The notes beneath the pieces are model-generated. The model was not told the origin of the DNA. It saw nothing but the letters and a program-made list of their open reading frames with translations, and made no database searches. Shown here piece by piece: positions 59,233 through 64,000 of a DNA stretch of 64,000 nucleotides. The stretch lies in NCBI RefSeq assembly GCF_029784165.1, contig NC_073696.1, positions 186,660,998 to 186,724,997 on the forward strand. Direction: 5' to 3'. Source of the DNA: Wyeomyia smithii (lineage: Eukaryota; Arthropoda; Insecta; Diptera; Culicidae). Within the stretch, counting starts at the first letter, position 1; each line of letters begins with the position of its first letter. The translations under genes and the position numbers were made by a program.

Positions 59233-59745
59233 TTACGTGCAGAAAAAATCTACGATCTTGCGTGCGAAATTTCGGCAGTTAACCGTAACGTTCGCCATGG
59301 CGGATGAAAAGATGCGTGTAGGCATGTTTCCAAATTCTTTTTTCATTTTATTTATCAATTCCTCCTCGAATTTCGCGACAAAATTGTTGGAGTAGATCTT
59401 ACGCTTCAGGCTTGCCAGAAATCTTCGACGAAACGTAACTTGGGGACGTTGGGCGGGTTCACCAACTTGGGAACCACATCGTCATTTAGCCGTTCCATTT
59501 CCTCAAATGATCGCCTCGAATAGTGAGCCGATTCCAGATCCGGCCAAAACAACGTGTCTTCGGCCTTATGGTATTTTTTGGTGAACGACGCTACTTCCGG
59601 CAGGTACTTCGTACTATAAATTCCCCTCGTTCTCGGCCAGTCCGGAGCAAAAGAAGAGCAGGTTTAACATCCTTTTCACGCTGATTGTCAGTCACAGCAG
59701 CACCGTCTTGGGGAACTTGGTGTGTAAAAGAAATTTCACCTTAGC
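59233..59745 (-). pseudogene. DD37E mariner transposase, C-terminal fragment
   Basis: Minus-strand text KFPKTVLL, YLPEVASFTKKYHKAEDTLF then WPDLESAHYSRRSFEEM and VNPPNVPKLRFVEDFWQA gives the second Asp and the final Glu at a spacing consistent with DD37E. It continues in another frame (FGNMPTRIFSSAMANVTVN, FARKIVDFFCT) to a TAA at 59233. The first Asp domain and the HTH are missing. It is distinct in sequence from the mariner at 34986-36960 and lies where the front half of the hAT transposase gene would be expected. Confidence 0.85.
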
Positions 59746-60166
59746 ATTATTCTGCAAAAAAAAAATTCTGCACCAATGCCAAAAAAAAATTCTGCACCAA
59801 TGCCAGTGATTAGGGGGGGGGGCTGCCCCCTCCCCCCTGGCTGCCTATGGATATATTCCTTTCTAAGCCCAAGTTACATCTTCAGTTTTCGTTTACCCCC
59901 GTTCATAAAACTTTGCACTATACTTTTATATTATTTTCTGATAATCATTGGCCACTATTCGGCTTATTCGGCATATTCGGCCGAATAATAATATTACTAT
60001 TCGGCGAGCCGAATATTCGGCAAAATCCAATTTTTGCTGATATTCGGCCCGAATATTCGGCGACCGAATAGCTGCGGTCGTTTGCAAAGGGCTATAAAAA
60101 GCTGAAAAACTAGAGTGGCTAATTAGAGTTCAGTATCCATTTTTCATATTTAAATTTATTGTCATA

Positions 60167-62409
60167 GGGGTTCCTGGGGTAAAACGCACCAGTTAAAGAA
60201 AGCAGAGTATATTTTTGTTAAAGCTGAGAGATGAAACCAATGTTATATACTGATCAATAAATAAAAACCGTTATTTATTCGTTCAAACTCGCATCCGATG
60301 CTAAAACATCATACAAAATGCATAATACACTTTTTTTAAGAGAGTGTAATAATTTTATAAAAGTCGTCAATCGAGGCAAAATGCACTCTTCCTGGGGTAA
60401 AATGCACCGCAACAAAGGGGCAAGAAGCACCATGCAAATGAGGCAAAATGCGCCCCGTCTACGGGGCAGAACGCATTAAATATTGGGGCAGTACGACTCA
60501 TTTTGTCATCTAATAAATAAAGGCAAAAATGTTTTCTATGGAATTCCATACACTCGAGCGGCATGGTTTTGGGAAACACCGTTTTCGATTGCCTCTAGCA
60601 CCGATCGTAGCTATTCAACGATCCATGACCGCCGATTGGACTTCCGGACAATGCTGGAAACGAAATGAAATGTAAGCAAAAAATTTGTTTACAAAGAGTC
60701 CTTTTGCCCACATAACAAAAGAATTTTTCTGGCTACATAACGGTAATTCTCATTGAAACTTATCGATATTTCATCAGAAATATGTTGTTCAACATATATT
60801 CGATGCAGTAACACTTTTCGCTGGTGAAAAACATCAATATAGGAGCTAAAAACACTTAATTTAGCTGTGAAAAAATTAGACCGTATGCAACGAAAACTTT
60901 TTGCCTTCCTCCTAGAAAGGTATAGCAATCACTGGAAAAACCAAAGGTATAAAAGTGCTCCAAAGGGTCGAATCTCGTATATCAACCGTCTTAGTTTGAC
61001 GAGCTGAGCATTTTCTGTATGTGTGTGTGTATGTGTGTGTGTATGTAACGCTCTCCCAATCTCACTCGATTTCTCAGAGATGGCTGGACCGATCTTCATG
61101 AAATTAATTGCAAATGAGAGGTCTAGTTGCCCCATAAAACCCCTTTTAAATTTCATTGTAATCGGATTTTTAGTTTAGAGGTTATGTTTAAAAATGTGAA
61201 AATCACGAAACATCATTATCTCAGAAACTACTCTACCGATTTTAACTTTCTCCTAGAAAGGTATAGCAATCACTTGCAAAACCGATGATATGTAAGTGCT
61301 CCAAAGGGCCGTATGGTGTGTGTGTGTGTGTGTGTGTGATTGTGTGTGTGTGTGTGCGTCCCTATTGATTTTTTTGCAATCGGAGTATTACTTTGCCTGT
61401 TATGTTTAAAAATGTGAAATCTAGCTATGAAAAGAAACATATTCCGAAGAATACATAAACTCACTCACTTTTATCAGAGATGGCTGAACCGATTTTCACG
61501 AAATTAGTGTCAAATGAAAGGTCTAGCTGACTCATAACACCCTATTAAATTTTACTGTAATCGAACTGTAACTTCGTCTGTAATGTACCGAATTGTGAAA
61601 ATCACGAATCTTCATTATCTCAGAAAGTACACATCCGATTTGATCAAAAGTTTCATCAGATGAACGGGCTAGTTAAGGGTTAACTGATGAATTATGATTG
61701 AACACGTGGTTTCCAAGTTTGGCTGCCCTATACGTTCCCATTTCATTTGATTATAATCGAACTTAAGCAACCGTTATGTATTAAATTGTTATTAAAACAA
61801 CGAAATTCTATTATCTCAAAGATTACACGACTTATTTGAACATAACTAGTGTCATAAGAACGAGTCATCTCTAAAACTTACAAATAACAAACAAGAAAAG
61901 AAATTCAAAGGCTATTTAAAACTATACTAGCTTTGATCAATATATGTGGCCACAATATAATTTAAATGTGGTATCGTACGATTTGAATGTTCCCGGAATC
62001 GCTCGTGATTAAATTGTTCGAAATTAAAAGTCATTTCTTTTGTTTCGCTTTTTCTTAAGCATTTACATCACTTCAAATTTCATATTTTATACTTCTATTA
62101 CAACATAATTATTTTACAACCAAAAAAGTGAATACACATTTATTGGATTGAAGCGTTCATGTAAATCTATTTTTACAAATAATAAGTTTGTATGAGAAAG
62201 GCTGGGTCTGACCGCTAGGTGGATTAATTTAGTTTTTTTTTGTATTTATTTACATTTTCTGACATTTTAGTGCTGCCAAATTGACAGGGTGACTATAGAA
62301 AACATAGATTCAAATAATAGAATTATTATTTTGTTATTAAAATGTTTCTCCATTGTAAATCAGAGGGGGTGCATCTTGCCTCAACGGTGCTTATTACCCC
62401 AGGCACCCC
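60167..62409. mobile_element. TIR element with GGGGTNCCTGGGGTAA ends
   Basis: TA at 60165-60166 and 62410-62411. The left end GGGGTTCCTGGGGTAAAACG matches, inverted, the right end (read from the right GGGGTGCCTGGGGTAATAAG), and both continue with 'caccgtt'/'gcaccagtt' and 'gcaagatgcacc'/'gcaaaatgcac' text. The 2.2 kb interior has no transposase; it contains the tandem repeat at 60905-61680. Confidence 0.7.
60905..61680. repeat. Two tandem copies of a ~350-bp mosquito-like repeat
   Basis: Each unit starts with 'tcctagaaaggtatagcaat' (60911, 61251) and contains 'gtgctccaaaggg', a (GT)n run (61017-61045, 61316-61355), 'agagatggct..accgat' and 'atcattatctcagaaa'. Non-coding. Confidence 0.85.
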
Positions 62410-62411
62410 TA

Positions 62412-63252
62412 CATCAGTTGCATTTGCGCTCAACATGTTATGCCCGATGCGCTATGGTCAGGAAATCTCCGGAGTCATTTTGCTACCCTTACTAACACGC
62501 TGAGAATCCTGAGTAAAAATACCCAGGATACCTTTAACTCGGTGACGGAATCGTGAAAGGAATCGCAAACACGATCCGGAGGATTCCCACTCAGGATTCT
62601 TATTCAAGAATCCTAGAGCCATATACAGGGCATTCCTGAGGATTCTTTTTCCAGGAATCCTTTTCAAGGACGCTCACGAATCCATTGTGAGGAATCCTAG
62701 AGAATCTATGCGATTCGTATGTGTTCGTCCGGGTACTGTCGGCTCGTCTCGTCAGGCAGAAAAAATGCTTGAGACATTCACTTGTTCTTCTCTTTGAATG
62801 CTGGGAAAAATACCTTGGCTTTGAAAATCAATCACACTAGCCATGGCAATGATATGACGGACGCCGCGTGCCATGTTCCGGCTTTGAGGAGCAAAACTTC
62901 GGTTTCAGATGTAAAACTTCGGCTTTCTCTTTTGCTGATGTGTAACCGATTCGTTTTTCCCGTACAGAATGAATAGGAGTGAGTAGTTGCTTGTTAGGTG
63001 TAGCGTAAATAATTTGCGCGCGCGGAGTCCTTTGATTCCCGCGTAGTGCAAGTGAAAAATACACCTTGCTCTTCGGTTGTCCGGAGGAGAAAACCAAGTC
63101 TGGTTCCAATTAGGGCAGCTGGTAGAGTAGGAAACGGATATGAGTCAGCTCTCCGAGGTGATCGAGAAAAAGTTCAGGATCAAAAGGGTGACTGCATCTA
63201 AAGTGGTTCAAATAAACGCCCTCTAGTTGCAGCGGTCTGCTACACTCTAGCG
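62412..63252. other. No gene; cluster of AGGATTC/GAATCCT words at 62500-62710
   Basis: The segment 62500-62710 repeats 'aggattc' and its complement many times at irregular spacing, forming a palindrome-rich patch. The remainder to 63252 has no supported ORF. Confidence 0.5.
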
Positions 63253-63533
63253 CAGTGGTTCCCAACCGGGGTACGCAGCCGGCAAGGGGCCGCAAGACTC
63301 ATCTAGGGGGCCACGGAACTCTTGGTTAATTTGACAGGTAATTAAAATTTCTTTCTAGATATCTCTCTGAAAGTGGATTTTTAACTCTTCTACATATTAG
63401 GGCTAAAAGTGGAAACAAATTAGGCTTGCAGGACGATATTAGATTGTAAAATGCCACGAAAATCTCTGTGCTGCGCGGAGTTCTTTGTGTTTAGCAAAAG
63501 GAGCCGCGGAGCCAACAAAGTTGGGAACCACAG
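63253..63533. mobile_element. hAT MITE with near-perfect 8-bp duplication
   Basis: The ends are CAGTGGTTCCCAAC at the left and CTGTGGTTCCCAAC read from the right, the classic hAT 'CAGNGGTTC' terminus. Flanks are CTCTAGCG (63245-63252) and CTCTAGAG (63534-63541), 7 of 8 identical. 281 bp, no ORF. Confidence 0.85.
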
Positions 63534-64000
63534 CTCTAGAGGGTAACCTCCATGAGGAAAATTTTTACAACTTACCTTCAAAAGGGTGACATCCGTGATA
63601 TAAATTATCAATTAGGTGGAGGTCAAGCTGAAACCCTCGAAACTTATTTGTATTTACTTCGAAGGGTATAATCTTAATAAATTTTTCAAAAATGGGTAGA
63701 TTTAGTGTTATGGAAAACGAACGTGTCACAATTGCACTCAATCTACTAACTGTCATAATTTTTGATAACAAGAATATTTTACTGCAACCTGGTGGGCGTG
63801 ACCCAGGGCCAGGGAGGAAGGGGTGACACCCAAATTGTCCGCCCCGGATGTTACCCGTTCACGCTACGCCACTGGCAAATCTTTGGATTACCGTACTAGG
63901 TAGGAAGCGTCACAAAAGGTGAGACGTACCAAAATGGCGAAGCGGCCAAACGACCATGGAAGGTTAGGAAGGTACGGAGCAGAGAGGACGCCCTCATACT
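63534..64000. other. No gene; one hAT-like end at 63874
   Basis: The sequence ending 'cgttcacgctacgccactg' at 63874 is, on the minus strand, a CAGTGGCGTAGCG hAT-like terminus. Its partner was not found upstream, and it may be truncated. Nothing else was recognised. Confidence 0.4.

Larger units (their letters stand above)
56846..59849. mobile_element. hAT transposon, 3.0 kb, with perfect 8-bp duplication
   Basis: The inverted ends are CATAGGCGTAGCCAG at the left and CATAGGCAGCCAG read from the right. Identical GATATATT copies lie at 56838-56845 and 59850-59857. G-rich tracts sit just inside both ends. It contains the C-terminal part of a hAT transposase on the minus strand (58547-59018) and a separate DD37E mariner relic (59233-59745). 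Confidence 0.88.
56322..60085. mobile_element. ATTCGGCC-type element enclosing a hAT transposon
   Basis: The left end is 'tagagatgcaccgaatagca' with clustered 'attcggccgaata' palindromes to about 56415. A matching cluster of 'attcggc' words lies at 59948-60075. The right terminus is not exact. The two clusters are separated by the 3.0 kb hAT, so the original element was probably about 0.75 kb. Confidence 0.55.

Overview
The window looks like intergenic or intronic chromosomal DNA from a culicine mosquito, most likely Aedes-like. This rests on its TE content: a Juan-type Jockey LINE, LOA/Lian-like, CR1-like, RTE/JAM-like, R1-like and I/Loner-like LINEs, DD37E mariners, a tRNA-related SINE and many TA- or TTAA-flanked MITEs, in AT-rich DNA. 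There is no prokaryotic gene organisation, no rRNA or free tRNA gene and no CRISPR array. Almost every long ORF belongs to a transposable element. Species is inferred, not proven.

Layout. 1-7.4 kb holds two diverged direct copies of a repeat, each carrying a different TA-flanked element. 9.7-10.9 kb has a hAT MITE and a ~0.9 kb inverted repeat. 12.7-15.3 kb is a seven-unit satellite of ~375 bp monomers. 16.4 kb has a foldback element, 18.1-18.9 kb a Helitron remnant with its 3' end, and 19.3 kb a psq-like HTH fragment. 20.3-21.6 kb is a MITE plus inverted arms enclosing a SINE. 22.2-23.4 kb carries the only plausible host gene, an intact 400-codon coiled-coil protein I cannot name. 24.2-24.9 kb is a second SINE split by a MITE.

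25.3-30.2 kb is an I-type LINE on the minus strand, with ORF1 and ORF2 overlapping by 8 nt and a poly-A tail placed inside ORF2. 30.2-34.26 kb is an R4/Dong-clade LINE whose 5' half is inverted relative to its 3' half and which ends in ~400 bp of (AAT)n, the layout expected from twin priming. 35-37 kb is a DD37E mariner relic split by a TTAA MITE and a second small TIR element. 37.4-41.8 kb holds an RTE fragment and a CR1-like LINE; the CR1 is split by a TA-flanked foldback element whose removal restores the reading frame. 41.9-46.2 kb is a nearly complete Juan-like LINE with a 13-bp target duplication. 46.9-48.7 kb holds LOA and RTE fragments. 48.7-51.9 kb has no recognisable gene. 52-55.8 kb is a patchwork of RTE, R1-like and I-type fragments. 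55.8-60.1 kb is a nested set of DNA transposons, including a 3.0 kb hAT with an exact 8-bp duplication. 60.2-62.4 kb is a TIR element containing tandem repeats, and 63.25 kb a hAT MITE.

How it fits together: there is no pathway or operon here. The sequence records serial insertion. Where target duplications or empty sites are visible, the order of insertion can be read. The points most worth a second look are the inverted R4/Dong copy, the CGCGTAAAA foldback family, the satellite with alternating unit types, and the unassigned 400-codon gene.
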